The notes beneath the pieces are model-generated. The model saw nothing but the letters and a program-made list of their open reading frames with translations. It was not told the DNA's origin and searched no databases. A stretch of 64,000 nucleotides of DNA from an uncultured Phycisphaerae bacterium (GTDB taxonomy: Bacteria > Planctomycetota > Phycisphaerae > UBA1845 > Fen-1342): NCBI GenBank assembly GCA_937928595.1, contig CALGJV010000033.1, positions 22,327-86,326 of the forward strand. The letters run 5' to 3'. A program made the translations under genes and the position numbers. Positions 17,336 to 25,500 of the stretch are shown here, one piece after another (within the stretch, counting starts at the first letter, position 1; every line of letters starts with the position of its first letter).

Positions 17336-19378
17336 TCAGTGGTGGTGACATTCCATGCAAAGCTCGATCCATTCGGTGCGCAACGCGCTGCGCCGGTCCT
17401 GCGGATTGCGGGCCAGCGCCCCCAGCTCGCTCCCTTCCGGAAACAGCCCGGCGTAGTGCGGGTTGTGACACGAGTAGCAGGTCACCCGGTCCTGCCCCAA
17501 CGGCAGCCGCGCCGGCCCCCGGCCGTCCTGCGCCGCCCGCCACGCCAGCTCCTCCCGCGTCGCGTCCGGGTGCTTCAGCCGCAGATCGCGCATGACCATC
17601 CATTGGCGGATGCGCGGCGTCACCGGCCGGTCGACGTGTCCCTGCCGCGACAGGTCCCAGTGCGGGCTGTGGCAGTTAAGGCAGATGTCCGACGACTCCG
17701 AACGCAAGTGCGGTCGGAACTGCCGGCGGCCGTCCGCGGGCACCTCGGGCACGCGCGTGTGGCAAAACAGGCAGGCGTCCTGACGGACGCGGCCGTCCGC
17801 ATCGCGCTGGCGGTGCGGGCTGAAACGCCCGCCGAGGTCGGTGCTGTGGCAGATGGTGCAGTACTCGAGCGCCCGCTGCGGGTCATAGTCCCGCAGCAGC
17901 ATCGGGTTCAGCGCCGGCCGCCGCGCCTGCGGACTGCAATGGCGGGCGATGTCGTGGCAGGTCAGGCAGCCGATCAGGTCGTTGTGCGTGGGCCAGTCCG
18001 TCGGCGTCGCGATCCGGTCGGTCCTCCGCGGGCGACCGATCGGATGCGGGTCGGCCGGCGCCTGGTTGCCGTCGTGGCACTTCAAACACAGCGCGTCCAC
18101 CCGGCCCGGCGGGATCGGCTCTACGCGGTCGCCCGCCATCGCGTGACAACGGTTGCACCGCTCCGGCGACCAGTGCGGGTTGAGGGCCTCCGATCCCGGG
18201 AAAGTGGCACGCCCGCCCACGCCCGGCCCATAGGCCGCCCAGGCCGTCTCCGCGCGCAGACGCTCGAGGTCGTCCGGCGTGTACCCCAGCCACGCGTAGA
18301 CCCGCAGCCCCGGCCGCTCCAGCGCCTCCGCCACGATCACGTAGTACCGCGGCTGCACGCCCGCCGGCAGCGGATGCTCCGTCGGCGGAACGCTCGGCAC
18401 GATCGCGATGCCCGCCGGCAGCGCCAAGGCGCCGACGCCCGTCCCCGGCTCCCCGAAGGCCATCAGGACCCGCCCGTCCGCCGCGAACACCTGCACCCGC
18501 TGCGAGAACGCGTCGGTGACGAAAATCGTGCCGTCCGGACCGACCGCCACGTCCCGCGGCCGCCCCAGATCCCCGACGCTGTCGCCGGGCTGACCCAGGC
18601 TCCGCAGGAAGCGCCCGTCGGGCGCGAAAAACTGGAGCCGGCCGTTGAGCACATCGACGACGCACACGCTGCCGTCCGGGCCCCGGGCGACGCTGCGCGG
18701 GTACGAAAACTCGCCCGCCTCGCGGCCGGGCCGGCCGATCGTGCGTTCGTGCGCCCCGCTGTCGGCCGCGAAGATCTCGATGGTGTGGGCCGTCGCGTTG
18801 GTGAGCCAGACGCGGCCGTCGCACACCGCGCCGCCGCCGACGCGGAACGGCCGGCCATCGAGCGTGTACTGCCGGAGCGTGTCGCCGGCGGCACTGACGC
18901 GGCGGGCCCCGCCCTGGTCGCACAGCAGCCGCGAGCCGTCGGGGAACACGTCCACCGCGAAGGGCCGGTCCGGCGAAGGCACGACGCGCTCCTCGGTGAG
19001 GCGATCGCGGGCGGCGTCCCAGCGGAGCAGCGCGCCGAGCACTGGATCGCAGATCAGCAGCCCGCCGTCAACCGGCGCCAGCCCGGCCGGATTGGCGAGT
19101 GCCAGGCGCGCCGGCGGCTCGGCCCCGAACAGGATGTACGAGAGCTGCACCTCGGTTTGCGACGGCGGCGGGGCGCCGCGCACCGCGCCCAGCGCGATCA
19201 CGCGCGGCGGCTGCGGATCGGGCGGGTAGGCGCGCCACACCGCAGACGGTCCGCCTGCCCGCCCGCCGGTCTCGCAGCCCGGCAACCACGGCAACAGGCC
19301 GGCGACCACGACGAGCGCCAGTCCCAGCGCCGCGCACGCCGGACAGCGCCGGACGATGTGAATCAGAGCCGATGGCAT
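17336..19378 (-). CDS. NHL beta-propeller / octaheme cytochrome c lipoprotein fusion
   Basis: This is a 680-residue protein. It has a lipobox LPGC near residue 34, then an NHL-repeat beta-propeller (about 50-350) with units such as [20 protein letters not shown] and [22 protein letters not shown]-terminal multihaem domain holds eight CxxCH motifs: CNRCH, CLKCH, CLTCH, CTICH, CLFCH, CLNCH, CYSCH and CMECH, the last just before the C terminus. The propeller resembles the separate NHL lipoprotein at 22371. The start at 19378 overlaps the upstream tetraheme gene by 16 bases; the frame is open much further upstream but only as a shadow of that gene. It is probably a cell-surface or periplasmic electron carrier held to a partner by the propeller. 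Confidence 0.85.
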   Translation of the reverse strand: MPSALIHIVRRCPACAALGLALVVVAGLLPWLPGCETGGRAGGPSAVWRAYPPDPQPPRVIALGAVRGAPPPSQTEVQLSYILFGAEPPARLALANPAGLAPVDGGLLICDPVLGALLRWDAARDRLTEERVVPSPDRPFAVDVFPDGSRLLCDQGGARRVSAAGDTLRQYTLDGRPFRVGGGAVCDGRVWLTNATAHTIEIFAADSGAHERTIGRPGREAGEFSYPRSVARGPDGSVCVVDVLNGRLQFFAPDGRFLRSLGQPGDSVGDLGRPRDVAVGPDGTIFVTDAFSQRVQVFAADGRVLMAFGEPGTGVGALALPAGIAIVPSVPPTEHPLPAGVQPRYYVIVAEALERPGLRVYAWLGYTPDDLERLRAETAWAAYGPGVGGRATFPGSEALNPHWSPERCNRCHAMAGDRVEPIPPGRVDALCLKCHDGNQAPADPHPIGRPRRTDRIATPTDWPTHNDLIGCLTCHDIARHCSPQARRPALNPMLLRDYDPQRALEYCTICHSTDLGGRFSPHRQRDADGRVRQDACLFCHTRVPEVPADGRRQFRPHLRSESSDICLNCHSPHWDLSRQGHVDRPVTPRIRQWMVMRDLRLKHPDATREELAWRAAQDGRGPARLPLGQDRVTCYSCHNPHYAGLFPEGSELGALARNPQDRRSALRTEWIELCMECHHH

Positions 19379-20067
19379 GTGAGGCACAGCTTGCTGCGGT
19401 CGTTGGACAGGTGCAACATCCCGGCGTGGCCGCGCGTGTTGTGGGCGTCGTGGCACGTCGTGCACTGAATTCGCCCGTCGGGCAGCCGCAGGCCCGCCGC
19501 CTCGACGGCCGCGACCGGGTGATACTCGGGGTTGTTGATGGGGTAGCGAATGCCGACCGGGTGGCTCCGCAGGCCCCGCGTGCCGAGGCGGCTGTTGCCG
19601 AGCTGTCCGGCGACGGAGATCGCATGCGCCGACGTGTAGACGTCGGGCGCCGTGACACCGTCGTGACACCCCAGGCACAGCAGCGACCAGCCGGTTAGCT
19701 CGATGCCGGGCGCCTGGTACGGCCGCAGCGGCTGGGCCGTGATCGGCCGCCGGTCGAGCGCCGGGGCGGCGGCGTTGATAACGTGCGGCTGGTGGCAGGG
19801 GAGGCACAACGCGCGACCGTCGGCCGCGCCGCGCGTGAAGTCGTGCTTGCTGCCGATCAGGCCGCTGGCCATCTCGAGCTCGGCCGGGGACGGCCCCAGC
19901 GCCCGCGGATCGAGCGGGGCGGGGGCGGTGGTCGGGGCCGGCGCGTCGACCGGGCGCGATGTCGGCGTGGAATCCTGGGCCGCGCGAACGACCCAGCCCA
20001 CCCCCAGCGTCAGGGTGGCGACGAGCGCGGCCAGTCGAGGTCCGCGAGAGCGGGAAGCACGTGTCAC
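19363..20067 (-). CDS. Tetraheme c-type cytochrome
   Basis: This 234-residue exported protein has four haem motifs: CLPCH, CLGCH, CTTCH and CLTCH. The signal peptide is LAALVATLTLGVGWVVRAAQ. A proline/threonine-rich linker follows, then the haem domain beginning GSKHDFT. The spacing and flanking residues (CLPCHQPH, CLGCHDG, SHPVGIRY, CTTCHDAHN) closely match the first four haems of the large cytochrome at 23456, so the two share a module. The start is a GTG with AGGAG seven bases upstream. It is the first gene of the minus-strand operon and probably a periplasmic shuttle feeding the lipoprotein cytochromes. Confidence 0.83.
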   Translation of the reverse strand: MTRASRSRGPRLAALVATLTLGVGWVVRAAQDSTPTSRPVDAPAPTTAPAPLDPRALGPSPAELEMASGLIGSKHDFTRGAADGRALCLPCHQPHVINAAAPALDRRPITAQPLRPYQAPGIELTGWSLLCLGCHDGVTAPDVYTSAHAISVAGQLGNSRLGTRGLRSHPVGIRYPINNPEYHPVAAVEAAGLRLPDGRIQCTTCHDAHNTRGHAGMLHLSNDRSKLCLTCHRL

Positions 20068-20110
20068 CGAGAGGCTCCTGCCGGGCGCGACGGTGTCTCG
20101 CCGGCGGCGT

Positions 20111-20139
20111 ACTATACCGGCCGGCGCGGCGCGTGCCAA
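20111..20139 (-). promoter_or_regulatory. Promoter of the minus-strand cytochrome operon
   Basis: On the minus strand TTGGCA (20134-20139) and TATAGT (20111-20116) are separated by exactly 17 bases, about 44 bases before the GTG of the tetraheme gene. Both hexamers are 5/6 matches to consensus. Confidence 0.6.
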
Positions 20140-20177
20140 TCACACTGTAGTAACTGATAGGAAAATCCGGCGAAGAC

Positions 20178-20206
20178 TGGACAGGCGCGCGCGGCGGCGG
20201 TAGCCT
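20178..20206 (+). promoter_or_regulatory. Possible promoter of the plus-strand barrel/cytochrome operon
   Basis: TGGACA (20178-20183) and TAGCCT (20201-20206) are 17 bases apart and 54 bases before the beta-barrel gene. The -10 is weak. With the minus-strand promoter at 20111-20139, the two arms would be controlled from one 190-base intergenic region. Confidence 0.35.
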
Positions 20207-20259
20207 GCCGGCCGCATCGGTCCGGCGCGGTCGAGTCGGACCCCCTGTCGGCGGAGTCC

Positions 20260-22374
20260 ATGAAGCTGCGGCGCGCCACGGCCACGCTCGGAGTCGGTCT
20301 GGTCGGTCTGCTCGTTTCCGCGGGCGCCGCCCAGACCCCGGCGTCACAGCCGGCGCCCGCGGCGGAGCCGGTTCCGGCCTCGCAACCGACCACGGCGCCC
20401 GCGCCGGCCAAACCGCTCAAGTCGCTCCTCGACTTCAGCGAGCTGTGGCTCGATCTCGGCGCCGCGGCCGCCTATGACGAGCGCTCCGTGACGTACCCGC
20501 GCCGCGGCGCGCGGCAGCCGCCCGACCGCCAGTTCAACCGCGCCACGCGGTTCGAGGAGACCGTCGGATTGCGGACCCAGGGCGCCGTCGTCGATCCAAA
20601 GTACGCCACGTTCGACGTCAGCGCCTTGTGGGGCCTGACGCAGGAGCGCTACGCCGAGCACCGCCCCGGCCGCGATCGGCACGATTCCCCCAACGGTGAC
20701 GTGCTGCAGTACGACCTGTCCTTCAATCTGCTGCCGCGGGGCAAGGTCTCGGGCACGGTCTTCGCCTCCCAGACCGACAGCCGCGTGCCGCGGGCCTTCC
20801 TGCCCAGCCTGGACAAGACCATCGAGCGGTACGGGGCCAGCGTCTTCGTCAACGACATCACGCTGCCGATGCGCTTCGACTTCGAGCATCGCTGGGACGC
20901 GCTGACCAGCCGCACGCGCGACCTCTCCGACGCCGAGCGGCTCGGCGAGGACCGCTTCCGCTACGAGGCCACCTGGCAGAGCAGCCCGGCCCACGCGCTG
21001 CGGCTCGAGTACGAATACACCGACCAGCGCCAGCAGTACTCCGGCGCCGACCGGCGCTTCGACACCACGCGGAACTACCTCGTCCTGACGGACACGCTGC
21101 GCTTCGGCGCCGATCAGAAGAGCTCGCTCGAGACCGTCGCCCGCCTCCAGGACGAGAGCGGCGACATCGCCCGCGACCGGGCCGAGATCCTGTCGCGGCT
21201 GCGCCTCCAGCACACCGCCGCCCTCGCCTCCCACTTCGCGCTCCAGTACGACCAGCAGTCGTTCCAGAAGCTGGAGACCCGGACCTGGCGCGGCGAGGCC
21301 GGCCTGACGCACCAGCTCGGCCAGACCCTCACCACCACGCTCCAGATGTACGGCCTGACCCAGCAGGACGAGGACAACGCCGACTTCCGGGAGTGGGGCG
21401 GCCTGCTCACCGCGGCCTTCGCCCGCGACAACGCCCTCGGCCGCCTGGCCGCGAACCTGTCCTACAACCACGCGTCGCTCGACACGCGCAACGGCGACCG
21501 GAACGGCATCGTCATCGGCGAGTCCGTCACCTTCCGCGACCCGCTGCCCGCGTACCTGGCCCACCCGAACGTCAACGGACTCAGCCTCGTCGTGACCGAT
21601 GCGAACCGGGCCCGCGTCTACCTCCCCGGCCGCGACTACCTCATCGTGCCGATCGGCCGCTACACGGCGCTGGTGCGCGTGCGGACCGGCCGCATCGCCG
21701 ACCGGCAGACGGTGCTGGTGAGCTACACCTACCGGGTCCGCAACGACTACGACCTGGTGCGCGACCGCGTCGACTTCCGCGTCCAGCAGGAGTTCAAGGG
21801 CGGCTTCACGCCCTACTACGCCGGCGCGCTCCAGTGCGAGGACGTCGACCGCGACCGGCTGTACCCGTATCCCGAGCGCCGCGTGAACCGCCACCGCGTC
21901 GGCTTCACCTTCCGCCAGCCGCGCTGGTCCGCGGGCGCCGAGTACGAGTACAACGACGACTCGATCGACCCCTACCAGGCCGTGCACGGCAACGCCGACG
22001 CCGTCCTGTGGCAGCAGGCCGCGGCGCAGCTCGACGCGCGGGCCACGGCCTCGCGGTTCTGGTTCGAGGGGGCCCGCGGCCTGTCCGCGCACGACACGTT
22101 GCTGGTCGACGTCGGCGGCGCGTTCCGCTACTTCCTGGCCGATCGCCTCGAAGCCAACGTCGCCACGCTGTACCGCTACGAGGACGACTCCGCCAGCGGC
22201 ATCACGCACGGCGTGGACCTGACCGGCACGCTGGCCTGGCAGATCGGCTACTTCTCGCTGCGCTTCGAGGCCGAGTACGACCTGCTTGACCTGTCCGACT
22301 CGCGCGCGAACGGCTTCTCATTCTGGGTCAAGCTGCGGCGCGAGATCCCCGTGCTCGCGCGGAGGGCGCCATGA
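20260..22374 (+). CDS. Putative outer-membrane beta-barrel protein of the cytochrome locus
   Basis: This is a 704-residue protein with a signal peptide ending around SAGAAQ (about residue 25) and a proline-rich spacer. After it the sequence is dominated by alternating hydrophobic/polar strands with many Tyr, Phe, Arg and Asp, such as LRLEYEYTDQRQQYSGADRR and WSAGAEYEYNDDS. This is the pattern of a large beta-barrel. It has only one cysteine and no haem motif. The length is close to that of MtrB-type porins (about 700), which sheathe a multihaem cytochrome across the outer membrane; sequence kinship to MtrB is not shown. Its stop overlaps the next start (ATGA). Confidence 0.65.
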   Translation: MKLRRATATLGVGLVGLLVSAGAAQTPASQPAPAAEPVPASQPTTAPAPAKPLKSLLDFSELWLDLGAAAAYDERSVTYPRRGARQPPDRQFNRATRFEETVGLRTQGAVVDPKYATFDVSALWGLTQERYAEHRPGRDRHDSPNGDVLQYDLSFNLLPRGKVSGTVFASQTDSRVPRAFLPSLDKTIERYGASVFVNDITLPMRFDFEHRWDALTSRTRDLSDAERLGEDRFRYEATWQSSPAHALRLEYEYTDQRQQYSGADRRFDTTRNYLVLTDTLRFGADQKSSLETVARLQDESGDIARDRAEILSRLRLQHTAALASHFALQYDQQSFQKLETRTWRGEAGLTHQLGQTLTTTLQMYGLTQQDEDNADFREWGGLLTAAFARDNALGRLAANLSYNHASLDTRNGDRNGIVIGESVTFRDPLPAYLAHPNVNGLSLVVTDANRARVYLPGRDYLIVPIGRYTALVRVRTGRIADRQTVLVSYTYRVRNDYDLVRDRVDFRVQQEFKGGFTPYYAGALQCEDVDRDRLYPYPERRVNRHRVGFTFRQPRWSAGAEYEYNDDSIDPYQAVHGNADAVLWQQAAAQLDARATASRFWFEGARGLSAHDTLLVDVGGAFRYFLADRLEANVATLYRYEDDSASGITHGVDLTGTLAWQIGYFSLRFEAEYDLLDLSDSRANGFSFWVKLRREIPVLARRAP

Positions 22375-23429
22375 CCCCCGCGCGCCGCGCAGTCGGCGCC
22401 CTGGCGCTGCTCGGCCTGGCCGCCTGTCAGGCGCCGCCCGGACCGATCTTCCCCGACGTACAGCCGCCGCTCGTCTGGCCCCCGCCGCCCGACGTCCCCC
22501 GCGTCCGCTACGTCGGCGCGCTGCGCGGCGAGTCCAGCCTCGGCCGTCGCCCGACCGGCTGGGCCGCGTTCGAGGCGGTCCTCAGCGGCCCGCCGCCGAC
22601 CGTCGAGTTCCTGCGGCCCGCCGCGGTCGCCGTCCGCGGCGCCCAGGTGTACGTCGCCGACGCCGGCATCGGCGCCGTGCACCGGCTCGACCTCGAGACG
22701 CGGGCCTATGCGCTGCTCCGCGGCAACCCGGCCGACCCGCTCCGCGTTCCGCTCGACGTCGCCGTCGTCCGCGATGACACGCTCGTCGTGGTCGATCGCG
22801 GCCGCGCCGCGGTGGACCTGTTCGACCTCGCCGGCAACTGGCGCCAGACCCGCCGCTGGCCCGAGCTGGCGGCCCCGGTCGCGGCGGCGTGGGACGCGGC
22901 CCGCGGCGTGCTCTGGGTCGCGGACGTCGAGGCCCACGCCTGCCGCGCCACGAGCGACCTGGCGACGCTGCGCGACACGCTCGGCCGCCGCGGCGCGGGC
23001 CCCGGCGAGTTCAACTTTCCGACGGCCGTCGCGGCCGCGGCCGACGGCACGCTCGCCGTCGTGGACGCCATGAACTTCCGCGTGCAGCTCGTGGGGCCGG
23101 CGGGCAACGTCACGGCCCTGTTCGGGCGCAAGGGCGACGCCGCGGGCGACTTCTCCCGGCCGCGCGACGTGGCGTTCGATTCGGACGGGCACGTCTATGT
23201 GCTGGACAACCAGTTCGAGAACATCCAGATCTTTGACCCCACCGGGCGCCTGCTGATGGCGTTCGGCGAGGGCGGCGACGGGCCCGGGCAGTTCGCGCTG
23301 CCGAGCGGGCTGGCGATCGACGCGCAGGATCGCATCTGGGTGGCGGACAGTTACAATCGCCGCGTGCAGGTCTTCCAGTACCTGACGGACCGCGCGCCGG
23401 CCCCGGCCGGCGGGGCGGCGCCGCGGTGA
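22371..23429 (+). CDS. NHL-repeat beta-propeller lipoprotein
   Basis: This is a 352-residue protein with a lipobox LAAC near residue 19 and a proline-rich stretch after it, then about six NHL-type propeller blades. Examples are GEFNFPTAVAAAADGTLAVV, SRPRDVAFDSDGHVYVLD and LPSGLAIDAQDRIWVADSYN. It contains no haem motif. It is clearly related to the propeller part of the cytochrome fusion at 17336: both have PRV..GA.RG after the proline stretch and end with RPRDVA and LMAFGE segments. NHL propellers usually mediate protein contacts, so it may scaffold the cytochromes on the outer membrane. It overlaps the barrel gene by four bases. Confidence 0.8.
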   Translation: MTPARRAVGALALLGLAACQAPPGPIFPDVQPPLVWPPPPDVPRVRYVGALRGESSLGRRPTGWAAFEAVLSGPPPTVEFLRPAAVAVRGAQVYVADAGIGAVHRLDLETRAYALLRGNPADPLRVPLDVAVVRDDTLVVVDRGRAAVDLFDLAGNWRQTRRWPELAAPVAAAWDAARGVLWVADVEAHACRATSDLATLRDTLGRRGAGPGEFNFPTAVAAAADGTLAVVDAMNFRVQLVGPAGNVTALFGRKGDAAGDFSRPRDVAFDSDGHVYVLDNQFENIQIFDPTGRLLMAFGEGGDGPGQFALPSGLAIDAQDRIWVADSYNRRVQVFQYLTDRAPAPAGGAAPR

Positions 23430-23455
23430 GCCGCGCGGCGACACGGAGAGGCAGC

Positions 23456-25156
23456 ATGCGTCGGGTCGTAGTGACGCTCATCGTGGGGGGGCTGGCGGCC
23501 GCGGCCGCGGCCGACGACAGCGTGGTCGGCTCCAAGCACGATCTGTCGGTCTGGGGTCCGGGACCCGTGCGGGCGGTGGAGGAGACAGAGGTCTGCATCT
23601 TCTGCCACGCGCCGCACAACGCCGCCCCGGCCTCGCCGCTGTGGAACCGCTACAACCCGACGACGTACTACCGCGTGTACCGCAGTCGGTCGCTCGACGC
23701 CCGCATCGACCAGCCGGGCCCGGCCAGCAAGATGTGCCTGAGCTGCCACGACGGGAGCATCGCGCTGGGGCTGGTGCTCAGCCGCCCGATCACCGACCCG
23801 ATCGCGATGACGTCGCTGTACATGCCCAGCGGCCCGTCCAACCTCACGAATGACTTGTCCGACGATCATCCGATCGGCTTCCGCTACGACCGCACGCTGG
23901 CCAACCGCGACCGCCAGCTCCGGGCGCCGGGCCTCGTCGATCATCGCATCCACCTCGGCGAGCGCGGCGAGCTGGAGTGCACGGCCTGCCACGACCCGCA
24001 CAACAACGCGCTGGGCAACTTCCTGCGGATCACCGACCGCGAGGGCGCCCTGTGCCGCACGTGCCACAACCTGGACGGCTGGGCCCTGAGCGCCCACGCC
24101 AACAGCGCCCGCACGGTCCTGCCGCCCGCGACCGGCGGCGAGCAGCTCCCCTACGCGACGCTGGCCGACAACGCCTGCGCCGCGTGCCACCTCTCGCACA
24201 GCGCCCCCTACCGCGAGAACCTGCTGTACGACCAGCCCTCGCGCTTGTGCCTCGGCTGCCACGACGGCCTCGGCGGGACCGACGTGCACGGCGTCATCAA
24301 CCAGCGGTACGGCCACCGCATCAACACCTGGCAGGCCAACCGGCCCGCGCCGGAAGGGCGGCTGCGCATAACGCAGCGCGTCGAATGCACCGACTGCCAC
24401 AACCCGCACGCGGCCCAGAAGACGCTCACGACGATCGGCGTGTCGCTCACGACGCGGGGGCCCCTCGTCCCGCCCGCCATGCAGCGCGTCCCCGGCGTCA
24501 GTCTCAGCGGGTTGCCCATCGCGAACGCCGGCTTCTACTACGAGGTCTGCTTCCGCTGCCACGCCGACCGGCCGGTCGTCGTCCGCGACCGGATCATCCG
24601 CCAGCGCGACGCGGCCGGCAACGTCCGGCGGCAGTTCCTCCCGACGGCCGCGTCCGCCCACCCCGTCACGACCCCGGCCCGCAACCTGGACGAGGTGCCG
24701 AGTTTGCGGCCGGAGTACCGCACGCGCAACTACATCAGTTGCCAGGACTGCCACAACAACCCCGACGCGATCGCCAACGGCGGCGCCCAGGTGAATGGCC
24801 CGCACGGCTCGCGCTACCCTTACCTGCTGGTGGCCCGCTACGACACGCGAGACTTCACGAACGAGTCGCCCCAGGCCTACGATCTGTGCTACCGCTGCCA
24901 CGACCGGACGTCGATCCTCGGCGACCAGAGCTTCCCGTACCACAGCGAGCACGTCATCCGCGGCCGCTCGCCGTGTAGCGCCTGCCACACGGCCCACGGC
25001 GTCGCCGGCAGCTCCGTCGAGCACAGCCACCTGATCAACTTCGACCTGGCCATCGTCGGCGGCCGGCGGCAGTTCATCGACCAGGGCCGCTTCCGCGGCT
25101 CGTGTACGCTGACCTGTCATGGCGTGAATCACGTGAACTTCACGTACGCCCCGTAG
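23456..25156 (+). CDS. Large multiheme c-type cytochrome, 11 CxxCH plus one CxxxCH
   Basis: This 566-residue exported protein has a signal peptide ending at AAAAADDS. Its haem motifs in order are CIFCH, CLSCH, CTACH, CRTCH, CAACH, CLGCH, CTDCH, CFRCH, CQDCH, CYRCH and CSACH, and finally SCTLTCH, which has three residues between the cysteines (CxxxCH). They fall into three groups of four. The first group, beginning GSKHDLS, matches the tetraheme protein at 19363. It has no lipobox, so it is either secreted or held by partners. GGAGAGG precedes the ATG at 23456. As the third gene after the barrel and NHL lipoprotein it could sit inside the barrel or on its outer face. Confidence 0.85.
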   Translation: MRRVVVTLIVGGLAAAAAADDSVVGSKHDLSVWGPGPVRAVEETEVCIFCHAPHNAAPASPLWNRYNPTTYYRVYRSRSLDARIDQPGPASKMCLSCHDGSIALGLVLSRPITDPIAMTSLYMPSGPSNLTNDLSDDHPIGFRYDRTLANRDRQLRAPGLVDHRIHLGERGELECTACHDPHNNALGNFLRITDREGALCRTCHNLDGWALSAHANSARTVLPPATGGEQLPYATLADNACAACHLSHSAPYRENLLYDQPSRLCLGCHDGLGGTDVHGVINQRYGHRINTWQANRPAPEGRLRITQRVECTDCHNPHAAQKTLTTIGVSLTTRGPLVPPAMQRVPGVSLSGLPIANAGFYYEVCFRCHADRPVVVRDRIIRQRDAAGNVRRQFLPTAASAHPVTTPARNLDEVPSLRPEYRTRNYISCQDCHNNPDAIANGGAQVNGPHGSRYPYLLVARYDTRDFTNESPQAYDLCYRCHDRTSILGDQSFPYHSEHVIRGRSPCSACHTAHGVAGSSVEHSHLINFDLAIVGGRRQFIDQGRFRGSCTLTCHGVNHVNFTYAP

Positions 25157-25239
25157 CGGCCGCCCCGCGCGCCGGACTCCCCGTCATCCGCCGGAACCGC
25201 CGACGCCCCCGCCCGCCAGCTCCCCATCGGGCGGCACGG

Positions 25240-25245
25240 TATACT
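25240..25245 (+). promoter_or_regulatory. -10 element TATACT for the tRNA gene
   Basis: TATACT lies 11 bases before the 5' end of the tRNA, the usual distance for a stable RNA promoter with a short leader. No clear -35 hexamer is visible. Confidence 0.4.
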
Positions 25246-25256
25246 GACGCACACGC

Positions 25257-25329
<73 letters not shown>

Positions 25330-25439
25330 CTGCCGCCAGGCCGGGCGGCCCCACGGCGCGGCGTCCTGCACGCCGCACCGGTGCGGGGCGGGGCGTCGGA
25401 ATCTGTCGAGAGCGGTCCCAGTCCGATCCGCCAGCCCGC

Positions 25440-25445
25440 TATACT
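25440..25445 (+). promoter_or_regulatory. -10 element TATACT upstream of the M16 peptidase gene
   Basis: TATACT lies 55 bases before the ATG at 25501. The -35 region is not recognisable. It is the same hexamer as upstream of the tRNA 200 bases earlier. Confidence 0.35.
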
Positions 25446-25500
25446 GTCTGGTTTCGCGTGGCGATCGCAACTTCGAGCCATATCAACGAAAGGTCTGCGC

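Noticed and set aside
19379..20347. Upstream extension of the NHL/octaheme cytochrome frame
   Set aside because: It overlaps the tetraheme gene in another frame, and a lipoprotein signal begins exactly at 19378.
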